A stretch of 64,000 nucleotides of DNA, from assembly GCA_025093555.1 (NCBI GenBank), contig JAIWNF010000042.1, positions 124,001 to 188,000 of the forward strand. Direction: 5' to 3'. Positions 23,244 to 35,567 of this stretch are shown one piece after another (position 1 is the stretch's first letter; each line of letters begins with the position of its first letter). The translations under genes were made by a program, and so were the position numbers. Below the pieces are notes generated by a model that saw only the letters and a program-made list of their open reading frames with translations, made no database searches and was not told the origin of the DNA. Source of the DNA: Circinella umbellata. Its lineage: Eukaryota; Mucoromycota; Mucoromycetes; Mucorales; Lichtheimiaceae.

Positions 23244-25217
23244 CTACATCTCCATTGCGTCATCTTCTCTTCCTTGTTCTGGATTTGATTCTGATACTAC
23301 TGTGGTCGCTTTTTGTTCGTTATTATTATTAGATGATTCTTTGTTTTCTTCTTTCTTAATAATATCAGCACTTTCTCCTAATACAATTCGTTCCACTTCA
23401 CTTTCATCAGCAACTGAAAATTGTCGATCACTAGGATTTTCTTTCTTAGTAAGTACAAGTGATCGGTGACCTCCAGTAAATGGCTGAGGTGGAACAGTGT
23501 GTTTATAAAAACATCCAGGTCTTGTACATGAACCATCATATTTACACTATACAAATCATATTAATTATCCTAATCATTACAATATATAACCCTACACAGT
23601 GTCTCTCCTTTTCTCTCTCTCTCTCTTTTTCCTCTTTACAACTAAATAAAAACTTACGAGAGTTTCAGATGCAGGGTTTTTATCATCATCTCCAGGATGA
23701 ATGAAATGACATCCAGGTCGTTTACATTGATCACCCATTTTACAAGGAATTGGAACACGTTTAATAGGTCCTGTAGAAGCAACAGTTGAAGGTTCAGTAG
23801 CAGTTACAGGTTGTTCTGGGTGAACAAAGGGACACATTGGATTAGTACAATAAGGAAAGAACTTGCAAGGAATCGGCCGTTTCATTGGCATAGGCATCAT
23901 CATAGGTTGTTGTTGTTGAGTTGGTAAAACTTCAGGGTGAATAAACATACATTCATTTGTAGGTTTAGAACAATTTGGGAAATCACTGAAAAAAAAGAAA
24001 AATAAGTTAGTTGACATCATTTCTATTTCCCCCCCCCTCACTTTTATCCAATTCTCACTTACGGGCAAATTGTTTTTGGATGAAAGTAAATACACTTTTC
24101 TCCTTGTGAACATGATGGCCAATACTTGCAACGTTCTACTGGTTGTTGAGTTGTTGATGATACTGGTCTGGTTGTTCCACCTAATCGATCAAAAACAGAA
24201 GGTCGTGCTAAGTTTTTTTCAAAAAGATAAAAAAAAAATAGACAGCATATATTTAATACAAGTTTTTTTTTCCCTCCCAAATCACATCCCATATACACTA
24301 TATCAAAGAAAAAGTAATTTGCATACAATTTTGTTTTTGAGTTCCATTTGAATCGAGAATTTGTACTTGACGTCCGTTTGTTGATCGTTGTTGTTGATGA
24401 CGACCATTGGGATCATGGAGTCGATCCTCAATATTTTTACGATAAGGTGATCGTTCACGATCTCGACCTCGTGGTCTTACTTCAGGTGATCGCGATCGCG
24501 ATCGTGAACGTCGATTGTTTTGTACTGACCCATTGATGCCACCAATAGCATGAGCAAAAATACGATTGCCTCGTGGTTTATTAGTTGTTTCAATTGTATT
24601 GGATTCCTTTATAGGTGATTGCTGTTTTTGTTCTGGTGGTGGCGCTGGATTTTCAAGTTCATTAGCTCGTGCAAAAATCCAATCAGTAAGATCAGTATCT
24701 AGAAAACAAAAAGATATTTTAATTATGCATTTAGTCTCTTAACAGAACCGTGAAATACCCCTAATCCAATCCATATAAACGCTTACTGTAATCAGATCCA
24801 ACCACTAATTAATTAAAAAAAGAGCGATCGATTAGTACATATTTTCAGATCAAAAAGTTTTTAAATATTTCAACACAACTTATAAAAAAAACTTACATTG
24901 TTGAAGTTCATGGTTTACATTATCAGCTGAATTTCCAGACTTGAGTAAATTAATAATATATTGTGCCAAGGTAGCATCTATATATCCATGAAAACATAAA
25001 AATCAATAAATGAGGTACATTTTAAACAACCACGAACAGTTAAAGAAAAGAAAACGACTGCGCACCTGAAGAATCAGCATACTCATAAGTTATGCACTTT
25101 GCTTGAATCTCGTTCTAATAATGAAGAAATAAAGTTTATTTAAATTGAATTAAATAAGCATTGAAAAATAATAATAACAATAATTACCTCAAGTGTACTC
25201 CAATGTTCCGGTTGCAT
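23244..25217 (-). CDS. Nab2/ZC3H14-type poly(A) RNA-binding CCCH zinc-finger protein
   Basis: Eight exons (25188-25217, 25066-25114, 24897-24977, 24787-24804, 24327-24698, 24063-24207, 23658-23985, 23244-23546) encode 441 residues. Residues 1-75 form a helical, PWI-like N-terminus. A basic RS region (RRSRSRSRSPEVRPRGRDR) follows. Five tandem CCCH fingers lie at C210-H226, C231-H248, C272-H287, C313-H328 and C342-H357. Finger 2 is created across an intron and has C-x5-C-x6-C-x3-H, longer than the C-x5-C-x4-C-x3-H of fingers 3-5. The tail is acidic and Ser/Asn-rich. By homology it binds nuclear poly(A) tails and controls tail length and mRNA export. Yeast Nab2 has seven fingers and human ZC3H14 five, so this resembles the latter. 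Confidence 0.92.
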
Positions 25218-27258
25218 ACTTTTATTTTTATTTGGTTCAAAGTTTAAAAAGAAGACTTTGGAAAAAAAAAATAAGGAAGCTTTCAACTTTTTTCTTTTTT
25301 TTATTCGCCGATGTAAAATAATAAATAAATTGATTACTTTTTTTTTTGAAACCAATTGAATGAAAAATATGCATAAAATTATACATTTAAAAAGAGTCAA
25401 CGTCAGAATTTTGATTCCCACCTTTTTCGACCCTCAGTCATTGACATACATGTTTGACGTTTTTTTACGATAACAGTATAATTGATTAAATGAAATTCAT
25501 TATTTGTATGATTGGTGTCCAAGCAACGAAAATATTTTTTGATTGACACGCACATATATATATATATATATAATTGTATTTCCATGATGTAAAGAAAGAA
25601 TTTATAGATAGTATGGATAGTACGTAGTAGAAGCATGTCTATATAATAATAACCACTTGTCACATAATAAAAAATGTATTCTTTTTTTGTTGGTATTATA
25701 TTTATAGTTTTTCTTCTGTACAACAACTTCAATACGTTACTATGTGCTGAATAAATAAAAGAGTGTATCCAAATGGATGCTTTGGTATAATTTGATCATA
25801 CGAGTGTGTGTTTGTGTTTGTGCGTTCATGTAAACAAAATCAGCTGAAAAAATCCTCAAAACTTCTTTAGACAAAGAGTCATCAGCATCAAAATGGTTTA
25901 CTGTTTTATAGATCAGTTTTCCAGCATGGCCCACTATTTCTATTTGACAGCAATTTTAGTTGCCATCCCTACCTTATCTTCTATGAGTAATATGGATCTA
26001 TTTGATTTGATGCTTAGCAACATACACTCGTTCCTTTATAGTTTCATCGTCTTTTTTTTTTACCTTTTTAAAATATGAACCAAAAGTGCTCATCTCTGAT
26101 CTACTTTGTATATAATGTTTACATTTCCAAAAGAAAAGAAAAAAGAAAAAAGAGGTACTGTATTAAACTGACCCATTCAATTCCATTTTTAGTTGAAGCA
26201 AAAAGGCGGGCCCTTTTCAAAAGAAAATTAGGTTCTTTGTACGTAACTCATGACACCATGTTTTTATGCACTCAAGAAGTTTATTTAACGGGCTAAGCCA
26301 GATTTCTATTTTTGGATTATACATTACCCTCTTTCCTCCTGAGTAAATAATATGAAATAGAGAAATTATATAAATAATGTGGTGTGTATTTTAGATATTA
26401 ATTCATTTAGACTCCTAAGTTAAATAATAATAAATATTGGCATTTATTTATAAAAAGTAGTTGTAAGTAAATATGCACCGGGAGAGTACTACTTTAATCT
26501 ATCATAATAAAATTAGAACTTGACATTATTTATTCCATTGTGTGTCCCTATACAATCTTTTTTTAGAATATAACTAAAATGGAATAGTATAAAATTTTTC
26601 TTATTTTATAACACCAGAGTATTCCTAGTTTTAAAATATTTTCACGAAACGTCCATGATAAAATTAATAATATTTATTCTTTGATTAAATATGCTATTGT
26701 TATTAGTATTAGTATTAGTACTTTTTTTTAATGACATCATTTTGAAAGAATATGGATTATCCGGATCAACGGACCGCTTCTTATTTTATACATCTTGTAC
26801 TCTCTTGGCTGTATCACAACGCAACGCACAAGATCGGTTTAAAAATAAAATAGTAAAATTTTAAAGGTTTAGAATTGGCCACAGTGGCGCATTATTACCG
26901 TCACAGAAACAAAAAGAGAGAGAGACAGTACTTTTGATGATATATGGTAATTTGAAATAGTACTCCGAAATGCCAAGGTTCGTTTTTTTTTTGAGGTAGT
27001 ACAAAACGGATCAAGCCCGCCACAAACCAAATCCTTATGAGTAAACAATCTAAAAAAAAAGCTAAGCAAAAAGAAAAGGGGCACGGCATATAATCCGTCG
27101 TTTATAAAAAAAAAAATACTGGGTAGCCAGAAAACTTTCTTTTTTTTTTCTTTTATAAAAAGACTTTTTCTCTCCTCTTTTCTTTTTCTCTCCTCTTTTC
27201 GTTTTGAAACTTATATTTTTTATTTTCCTTTAAACACACTTATTATTTTTTAATATAA
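25218..27258. other. Intergenic, no gene seen
   Basis: AT-rich spacer of about 2 kb between divergent genes. Several 60-75 codon open stretches have no coding character. The last 110 bases form the promoter region of the downstream gene. Confidence 0.6.
27152..27230 (+). promoter_or_regulatory. TATA-like box plus duplicated CT-rich tract
   Basis: A TTTATAAAAAG sequence at about 27152 is followed by a pyrimidine tract containing a 14-base direct repeat (TCTCTCCTCTTTTC, twice). The ATG of the membrane-protein gene is about 100 bases downstream. This arrangement is typical of strongly expressed fungal genes. The call is inference from position. Confidence 0.45.
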
Positions 27259-28197
27259 ATGAAAAAGTTCTCTCTTACACTTTTATTACTTGGATTGTTG
27301 TCACAATTTGTGAACGCTTTGCCTTTAGTGGCACGCGATCCTTTATCAGAACAAAATACTATTACATTTGATGGTAAGCAAGATATATTAATTCTATAGT
27401 AGAAAAACAGTAAAAACAAAAGACAAAAAAGAATAAATAAAGTAATAATATACTTCTTTCAATAATTATTATTAGTGGCTGGTCATTCCGTATCGGTTCA
27501 TGCAGTTGTTCTTTCGATTATTTTATTCGTTGCTGGTGCTTATTTATGTTTCGTTGGTGGTGTACATCAACACTTTACCATGTTTATCGTCGGTTTCCTT
27601 GTAGGTGCAAATGTCGCATATATCGTTCTTAGTAATGCAAAACAAGATTATGGTGAAAATACACAAACAATTCTTTTAGTCGTATCTATTATTGCTGGTG
27701 TCCTTGTGGGTGCAATTTTATCATGCTGCTTCTTCTTGGCAGTCTATTTATTAGGTGGTGTATTAGGTTACTTGCTTGCACTTTGGTTGTTAGCTTGGGA
27801 CGATGGAGGTTTGATTACAACAAGTTGGGGTCGTGCTATTCTTATCATCGTCTTTGTTATTGTGGGCATCGTTCTTATTGCCTTCTTTGAACGCACCATC
27901 ATTGTTATTGCTACCGCATTCATTGGTTCCTTCTTGGTCTTCTTTGGTATTGATTTATATGTCCAAACTGGATTTACAGATGCCGTTGCATCTTTCTTAC
28001 ATGCTCGGGATCCAGACACATTAATCCTATCTTCATCGGGTGTACGTGGTATGCTGGGTGGTACTTTGGGTTTGACAGTTTTGTCGATTTTGATTCAATG
28101 GTTGTTAATTCGTAAGCGAAGTGAACCTGCTGCTACTTGGTCTCAACAATACCCTATGCGTGGTGGTGGTGGTTATGGTTGGCGTCGTGTCAACTAA
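27259..28197 (+). CDS. TM7S3/TM198-like (DUF4203-type) seven-span membrane protein with signal peptide
   Basis: Two exons (27259-27373 and 27476-28197) give 278 residues. A signal peptide of about 20 residues (MKKFSLTLLLLGLLSQFVNA) is followed by a short lumenal segment and about seven hydrophobic spans with Gly-rich turns such as VGANVAYIVL, GGVLGYLLALWLLAW and GVRGMLGGTLGLTVL. The cytosolic end is short and basic with a Gly run. Signal peptide, span number and Gly-rich helices match the TM7S3/TM198-like domain. Its biochemical function is unknown; vertebrate TMEM198 has been linked to Wnt receptor phosphorylation, which a fungus lacks. The downstream 3' region is T-rich. Confidence 0.85.
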
Positions 28198-31100
28198 AAA
28201 AAAAACTCTCTCCCTCATTTATCAAACAACAACAAAAACCTACTACTATTATTATTATTATTATTTCCTTTTTGTATATCATCTAACTCCTATTTTTTTT
28301 AAAAAAAAAACAAAAAGATCCCTCCCTTCCCATTCTATCCCATTTTTTTTTATTCTTATTATAGCTTCTTTTTGTTTTAGCCTTCTATATATTATATTTT
28401 TTTGTAAATACCCTTTAGGAATTTATATATACAATTTCTTTTTTCTCTTTATCGCTTTCTTTCTGTACTATTCATTATATAAAAGAATCATTTTAACAAA
28501 CAACTTCATATTCATTCATGATCTAAAGAATAAGGGACTCGGGAAGAAGTGTGAGAAGAATAATTGTTTTAGATTGGGCTTATAGATATTCTTTTTCTAA
28601 TCTTACAAGAGTTGGGTTGCTTTTTTGGCTAGTGTTCAAATTAGGTTTAGTGCGGTTAAACGGGGTGCGAAGCCGAGATGGATTCGAGACTTAATTCTTT
28701 TTTTAATTAATGCAGTTTCAAAAAAATAAAATAATAATTATTAGTTTTAAATCGAATAATGAAAAAAAAAACCATGTTTCAATCAAGAATTGAGTTGAAA
28801 ATGATAATATAGGACATTCTTTTTTATTTATTTGTAATATCTTTAAAAACAAAAAGGGTGTTGTTTTCCTGTTAGTGATGATCCTTTGATTTTTTTATGT
28901 GTAACCTGACAACAAAATAGTATTCCAATCATTTCATCATAGTTATAGCCTGTCCGCTGTCTGACATTTATTATAGTATAAAAATATCGTTAGGCAACAA
29001 TAGCGGTATTGCTTTTTGTTTTTACTTGGAACTTGAGTGTTGCTATTCTAATTATTACTTAAATAGTAAGTTTATTGATGGTACGTGCTCAACGACACTT
29101 TACATATTTCATATTTCCCTCTTTCTTTACTTTTTATCCTAAGGATGTGAAAATAGCACATGATAATAAATAATAATAAATTATATTAATTATTTCGTTA
29201 CAAAAACTTTCTCTTATTTTTTATTATTACAATAATATTATATTTAAAAGCAAATAAATTAAGAAATTTCCTTAAGAAAGGTATTACTAAATGGCCTTTT
29301 TTTTTGTTTTCCTTATTAAAAAGAAATTGGTTCAGATTTATGCGTGATGTCGTACACTAATAGCAAAAAAAAAAGTCTCTTACGCATAGCCGTCTTTTCA
29401 TGTTTTCGAACAACCACTATGTAATATATATGGTTTTCATTAAAAGATATTTATCTTATAATTAATATTTTTTTTTAGTTTTTTATGTTTTATTGTGGAT
29501 TTAAAATATAAAAAAAAGTGTAAGTCTTTTTCTACTTATATTTGTTCTTTAAAATTACCTTCTTGTCAAATGAGTAGCACAGCTGCTATAAATTATTTAT
29601 TGTTATTAAAAAGCTTGTTTGATTATGTACCATAGCAGCACAAACCCGCTTTTTATATATTACGTACGTATGATTTGATATATGAATAAAAATCATCTTT
29701 TGGTTCTCTCACAACAATTATAACCAATGCTAAATAAATGTTCTTTCAGAAATATATTATTATTTTTATAGGAGAAAAAAGAATAGACAGCACGATTTTT
29801 ATACATATGTTATAATAATAATAATAATAGTGAATGACAAGGATTTTACAGACCACAGTCGCAAGTAGTTATTTTTGTTATTATTAGTTACGTATACATA
29901 GTATACATACGTTATGTATCTTTCATATTATCTTTTATTTAGAATTCTAATGTAAATGTATAGTATACGTATGAATTACTCTCCCGCCCCCCCCCCCCCA
30001 AAAAAAAAAGGATGAAGAAAAAGAAGTATTAGTAAAAGTCATGGTACATATGATAATTACAAGACCATATGAAAAGTTACGTCTAAAAGAATGATAAAGT
30101 ATATCCTTATAATTAACTCAATAGATGATGAAAAATCTTCAGCAACTGTTACAAACAAGTATATTTCAATGCTTTTCTGTGTAATAAATAGTTATACTCG
30201 CTTACTCACCATTCCTTTTTTTTTTTCAATAAAAAAAAAAACTAAATACCTATATCATAAATATTGACTTTTGTGTCAATAAGAATGGAGTTTTGGGTTA
30301 TATGTATTTGCGTCAGTGTTCTTCCGTTCTTATTTTCGTATTCTTTCTATGTTATCGGCTGGATCACAGCAAACACATATACATGCAAACATCAATAAAT
30401 ATAATAAATACGTATTCAGATGTTATTGCTTCGAATAGACGAGAACATAATGTCAGCTGTGGCTATTCACCTACATAATTGAACTTATTATCCCCTATAC
30501 ATAGCAGTTCTCTGCTTATTTTACAATTGAGCAGCTGACTCACGATCAAGCGCGTTTACTGAGATAACCCACCATTCAGTTTTCTTTTTAATTCTTACTT
30601 ATGAGGTCTAAGAGATTCACTTGTGACGATTAGAAACTTACACAAATACTAGCGGGAGTTCTTCGCGACTAATATCGTTTTTTTTTTTCATATTTGCTAC
30701 ACCTGCTTTTATGGGACTAACCATGTACCATCTATCATAAGCGAAAATTAATGCTACCATAAACGAAAAACACCGTCATCATAAGCGAAAAATATAACAT
30801 ATCATAAGCGAAAAAAATTAACATCATAAGCAAAAAAAACTGGCATTATAAGCGAAAAAATTGAGGGTTGTGTCCGGAAATGAATGCAAAATCCTGTACT
30901 CCATTTTCTGTACTCTTCGCACATAAATATTATTCATGCTCGTCCACACAGAATTTGTAAGTGATAGCTCTCAATTCTACGTATCACATATATTGCGCTC
31001 ATTATGGACTATTAATACACACCATCGAGTAGATTGTTTTGACGGCTCCACAAGCTTTACTCGCTTTACCTCCGACTCGTAATGCCAGTCCTTATTATTA

Positions 31101-33593
31101 ATTGGACGTGGATATATTGGGCGAAGTCCTTTTATATTTGACTCTCCATGAACTTTCGCAAGCTTCCTTAGTATGTCACAAGTTACGCAACGTTGTTCTA
31201 TCTCAAAAAGTTTCATACACATGGGAACTCACTGACGAAAATATTGACAGCTCTGGCTGTATTATTATCTAATATATGCTTGATAAAGACTGTAAGCCAG
31301 AATACATTCACCGCAATTATGACTAGACGACTCGGGCAATTCAAGTCAGTTACTACGCTTGATTTATCATATGCTCCAACGTTATCGAGCCGAGCTTCTC
31401 ATACTTTTATCTGTGATTTGTATCGACTTGACCGAGGATAGACTTTACGCCTGCCGTTAGACTCGAGTATTAATGTCGTAAAAACAAAACAAGCATGTTC
31501 CGAGAGACCACAACGCAAGATAAAAATTGAAAACAGTCATTCGGCCAGTTGGTTCAACAACAATAAATATAATTACTACATTATCACCGTCGCCTGTCAC
31601 CAGGAGTGCACCCGATGAAAATACTTCTTCCAACGTTATTTTGATATAACAAGTCCATTTTATTTATACTCATCAATTGCTTATCTAATATAAAGCCATT
31701 GAAAGTTCTATATTGATGGATTGAGTGCTCTATATCTTACATAGACTTGTTTATATGGGTAACATAATAGTCGAGGGACAGGAACTATAATAATAGTCCA
31801 TGTCGTATGATGGGAAATATAGATAAAATAAGGTCTGATATGTATCTATCTATCTATATATATATATCTTATATTTTTTCTTTCCTCTTCTTAACTTCTG
31901 CACCCAAAAACAAGAATAATGATCTACCTTACTGGGGTGTTTTTAGTTATAGCCACTTGCGTATCTCTTTAAATATATATAATTCTACTCAATTGTACAT
32001 ACCACAAGAATACGACCACATGCCCAAAGATTCCAGTCAGTACGCCTCTCATTTAATCAAAATTAATTTCAGAGTATATGCTCCACGTACATCATAATGA
32101 TATTTTATTAATTTAATATATGTATTCGAAGGAAGGAACATCTTAATATATAGTAAAGTAATTAATAACTATCTACCATTATATTTAGTTCAAACACTTT
32201 TAAAGATTTAGTAATATAAATGATACGCATTGTTGTTCGTACTTTTTACATCCAACTATTTTGCTTTGCTATCATAAACATATTTCATGTTCCTTTTTTC
32301 GTCTCTAATATTGAAAAATGGTTTAATAAAAGACTATAATTAAAAAAAAAATGGTGTTGAATATTCAAAACGGATGATATTTTGAGAGGGTGAGTGGACG
32401 GATATTACAATTTTGGCACACGTGTTACTTATGCAAAGGAGGTCAGAAAAGTAGAAGCGACACAGAATACACTATCAAACCCAAAAGGTCCAAAATAAAA
32501 TAACCCTTGGCCTAAAACTCGGAAGTTATGACTATCAATAAAATTGAGGCGGGGTTCACCAGATACCATCAAGTAAGTGGATCGCTCGTATATAAAGTAA
32601 CTAGACTCTATAACGTACGATAAAGAGGGATTATGTAGCAATTTTATACTTCATCAAAAAATTCATTCTTTACAGCCTCCTCCCATGTTGAAAGACGGAG
32701 AAAACAAAACTTGCCATGATGATATTTTTTTTTCTGGTAGCAACTATGATAATAGATGGGAATAAGAAAAATTGTAGTCTGTAAAGTCATAGCAACTTTT
32801 TTATCTTGTAGACTTTTTTTTTTCTTTAGCTTTCTCAACACATTAAATTATAATGTGGGCAAAAGCATAAAAAGCTGATTGTGCCGGAGGGATCAAGTCC
32901 TAGGAATCATTTCTCAATGATTATCTCGAAAAAAGCACTGTAGTTATTCGTTGGACCTAAAAAAAACACCTGGTACATAATCACAACCGCGATCTTTTGC
33001 TTCCCCCCCAAGCAACGCAAAATATTTTATACATTTAATCCTAAATTTCCATTCTTATTCTGACGCAAAAGCAGTCGTGTTGTTTTACTTCCAGTCCCAT
33101 TTTAGTTAACTAAATAAGACAAGAGAATGTGATAGCAACAATTAGGTATGGAATTCACCGGGGAATCTTTTTGCGGATCTTATGGGCTCTGTGTCAAAAA
33201 AAAATGTTACCGACCCGATGAAAAGAGCGAGTTGGGGGGAGCATTGAAACATTATGGTAATGGAATTTAGCCGGAGTTCCGCTGCATTGATTAAAGGGTT
33301 AAAGTTAACCCTCTCCTCCCATTTTGCTCAAACTTTTTGGAAAAAATAGGCAGTGATAAAGATCCAGATCAAAAAAAGAACTTCTTTAAAAAAATATTCG
33401 ATTTGGTTCTAGTGAATTAGTAAAAGCTTATTTTTTCAAGTAAAGAAGATAATTTGAATAGAAGGAATAAATAAACAGATGATTTTTTTTTTTATTTATG
33501 CAAATGACACGAAATAAAGTTTTACTGTTTTTTTTTCTCTCTTCTTTCTTTCTTCTCTTTTTTTTTAAATAAACCATATATATAATAATAACA
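28198..33593. other. Long gene-free spacer with repeat array
   Basis: About 5.4 kb with no supportable gene. It includes low-complexity T/A tracts, a C-run at about 29987, a 22-bp phased array at 30734-30860, and open stretches of 60-96 codons without recognisable domains. A minus-strand stretch at 30977-31222 (start MCMKLFEIEQRCVTCDILRK) has the most protein-like composition, but its neighbourhood is full of stops. Confidence 0.55.
30734..30860. repeat. Six-copy, 22-bp phased tandem repeat
   Basis: The core ATCATAAGCGAAAAA begins at about 30734, 30756, 30778, 30801, 30823 and 30845, so the period is 22, 22, 23, 22, 22. Each core is conserved with one or two changes; the 6-8 bases between cores vary. 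A conserved core with variable linker at fixed phase is unlike a simple microsatellite. Confidence 0.85.
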
Positions 33594-35041
33594 ATGGCAT
33601 GGCGATGTTCAGGTGCAGTTTTATTACGTATTACTATAACTACTGTTAGTTATTTAAAAAGTTAGAATATTCACTTTCTTAAAACAGGCGAAACGAATTT
33701 AGAGCTCGTAGATAACTTATTTCGTAAAGGAATTATTAAAAGTAATCGCGTTCTTGAAGCTATGAAAGCTGTTGACAGGTAAAAAGTTTAATGAATTAAT
33801 ATACCAAATAATAATGCTGCCATGAATGTAGCAATTATGATACTAATGACGGAAATGCATATAACAAACTTATTTAAAAATAAATAAATAATGTATGCTA
33901 TAAATATATATATATATAGAAATGACTACGCTCCTCGTCGTCCTTACTCGGATCACCCTCAAAGTATTGGTTACGGAGCAACTATATCTGCCCCGTGAGT
34001 AAAAAATAAAAGAAAATTAAAATAGAATCTAGACTTAGTTATATATTTGATATTAGACACATGCACGCTTATGCGTTGGAAAAAATGCAAGATTATTTGA
34101 AACCAGGAATGAAAGGTAAAATGTTCTTTTTTGAAAAACAAAGAGCAAATACTAAAAACATGTCTTTATATATTTAAAGCGTTGGATGTTGGTTCTGGTA
34201 GCGGCTATTTAACCGTTTGTATGGCTGATATGGTAAAGATATATATAATGGTTGGAAAGAAAATGGAAAAAAACAGAAATGTTTATTTTAATTTACATAT
34301 TAATATGAAACACTACGAAAAAAGGTTGGACCAGAAGGACAAGTGATAGGAATTGAACATATTCAAGAATTAGTAGATATGTCAAATCGTAATGTGAGAA
34401 AACACCGTGCAGATTGGATAGATAGTGGTAGAGTCAAATTTATTACTGGTGATGGGCGTCAAGGTTATCCCGAAGGATCACTTTATGATTGCATGTAAGT
34501 TTCTGATGTATTTATTATTTTTAAGTGGCCGCCAAACAAAAAAATACTTTTACCGGCTATATAAGAAAACTTTCCGGTCTAGGGTGTTTCTTTTAACCGT
34601 AATTTCCTTAATTGTAATATCTAGCCATGTGGGTGCAGCATCTAGTGAGAAACCTACCAAATTATTAGAACAGTTGAAGTCACCAGGAATGTGAGTCTAG
34701 TTTTTTATAATTATAATTTTTAAAGAGAAAAATGAATGATTAAATGAGTCTCAATGTCAATTATAATAGGCTATTATCACCTGTAGGTACTACATTACAA
34801 TCCATGATGATTTATCAAAAAGAAAAAGATGGTATAATCAAAGAAGAGAAATGGTTAGGAGTGCAGGTAAGTTTCTGTTTTAAAATGAAAATCACCAAAT
34901 TCTGAATCCCTGGGGCAGAAATAAAAAGCGGAGTTAATTTTTACTAATTCATCTCTTTTGTTATCCAAACCCACCCCCCCTTGTCCGCCTTTTTGGCAGT
35001 ATGTTCCACTAACCGACAAAGACAAGCAATATGACATCTAA
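33594..35041 (+). CDS. Protein-L-isoaspartate (D-aspartate) O-methyltransferase
   Basis: Nine exons (33594-33612, 33688-33778, 33920-33994, 34057-34115, 34180-34232, 34325-34494, 34625-34690, 34770-34866, 35000-35041) encode 223 residues, matching the usual 225-230. The start MAWRCSG aligns with the eukaryotic MAWKSGG beginning. Visible blocks: PQSIGYGATISAPHMHA (substrate loop), ALDVGSGSGYLT (SAM motif I), VIGIEHIQELVD (acidic ribose-binding region), DGRQGYPEG, HVGAASSEKP, and the end GVQYVPLTDKDKQ. It repairs isoaspartyl residues in aged proteins using S-adenosylmethionine in the cytosol. Its density of introns is the highest in the window. Confidence 0.97.
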
Positions 35042-35210
35042 TCATGTTTTTTTGGGGGTGGCCTAAGGAATTATTGACAAAACTAAATAGTGGAAATCGA
35101 ACTTTATTTTTATTTCTCTTTGGCTGTATGTTATAACCTTTAAGGAAAAACAACAACCAAAAAAAAAAGAGCAGGATTTTTTTGTTCTTTTTCTTCTTTC
35201 TTCTTCTTTT

Positions 35211-35250
<40 letters not shown>

Positions 35251-35567
35251 TTTCTTTTTCATTTATTCATTGACAACATACATACTTTTCTTTTTTCTTT
35301 TTAAAAAAAAGAGCATTAAAAAAGAAAAAAAAAATTATATTCGTGACTTTTTGTAATTGTGGGTTGGGTTTCCAACAATATAACAAAAATTGTCGGGATT
35401 TGCTTTAAATTTGTGCAAAATTCGAAGGGATATTTTTTTTTTAAATATATCATCGAAAAAAAAAAAAGCTTTTCTTTTTTCACTTCTTTATTTTTTACTT
35501 TTAAAATAACGAATTATATCAAATAGCCTTTTTATTATTCAGGCTACTTTATGCAAAATATATCATT
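35042..35567. promoter_or_regulatory. Promoter and 5' region of the Zn2Cys6 factor gene
   Basis: Contains a (CT)n tract at about 35213-35243 and long T and A runs. An ATG at 35551 opens a 15-codon frame (stop at 35596-35598) that overlaps the main start at 35568 in another frame. A possible AG acceptor (TTATTATTCAG) lies just upstream at about 35541. Confidence 0.45.

Noticed and set aside
30734..30860. CRISPR array
   Set aside because: The 22-bp period leaves only 6-8 bases between cores, spacers are not unique, there are no cas genes, and the genome is fungal.
31193..31441. 82-codon plus-strand frame
   Set aside because: No domain, no promoter, and neighbouring sequence is full of stops; kept only as part of the spacer note.
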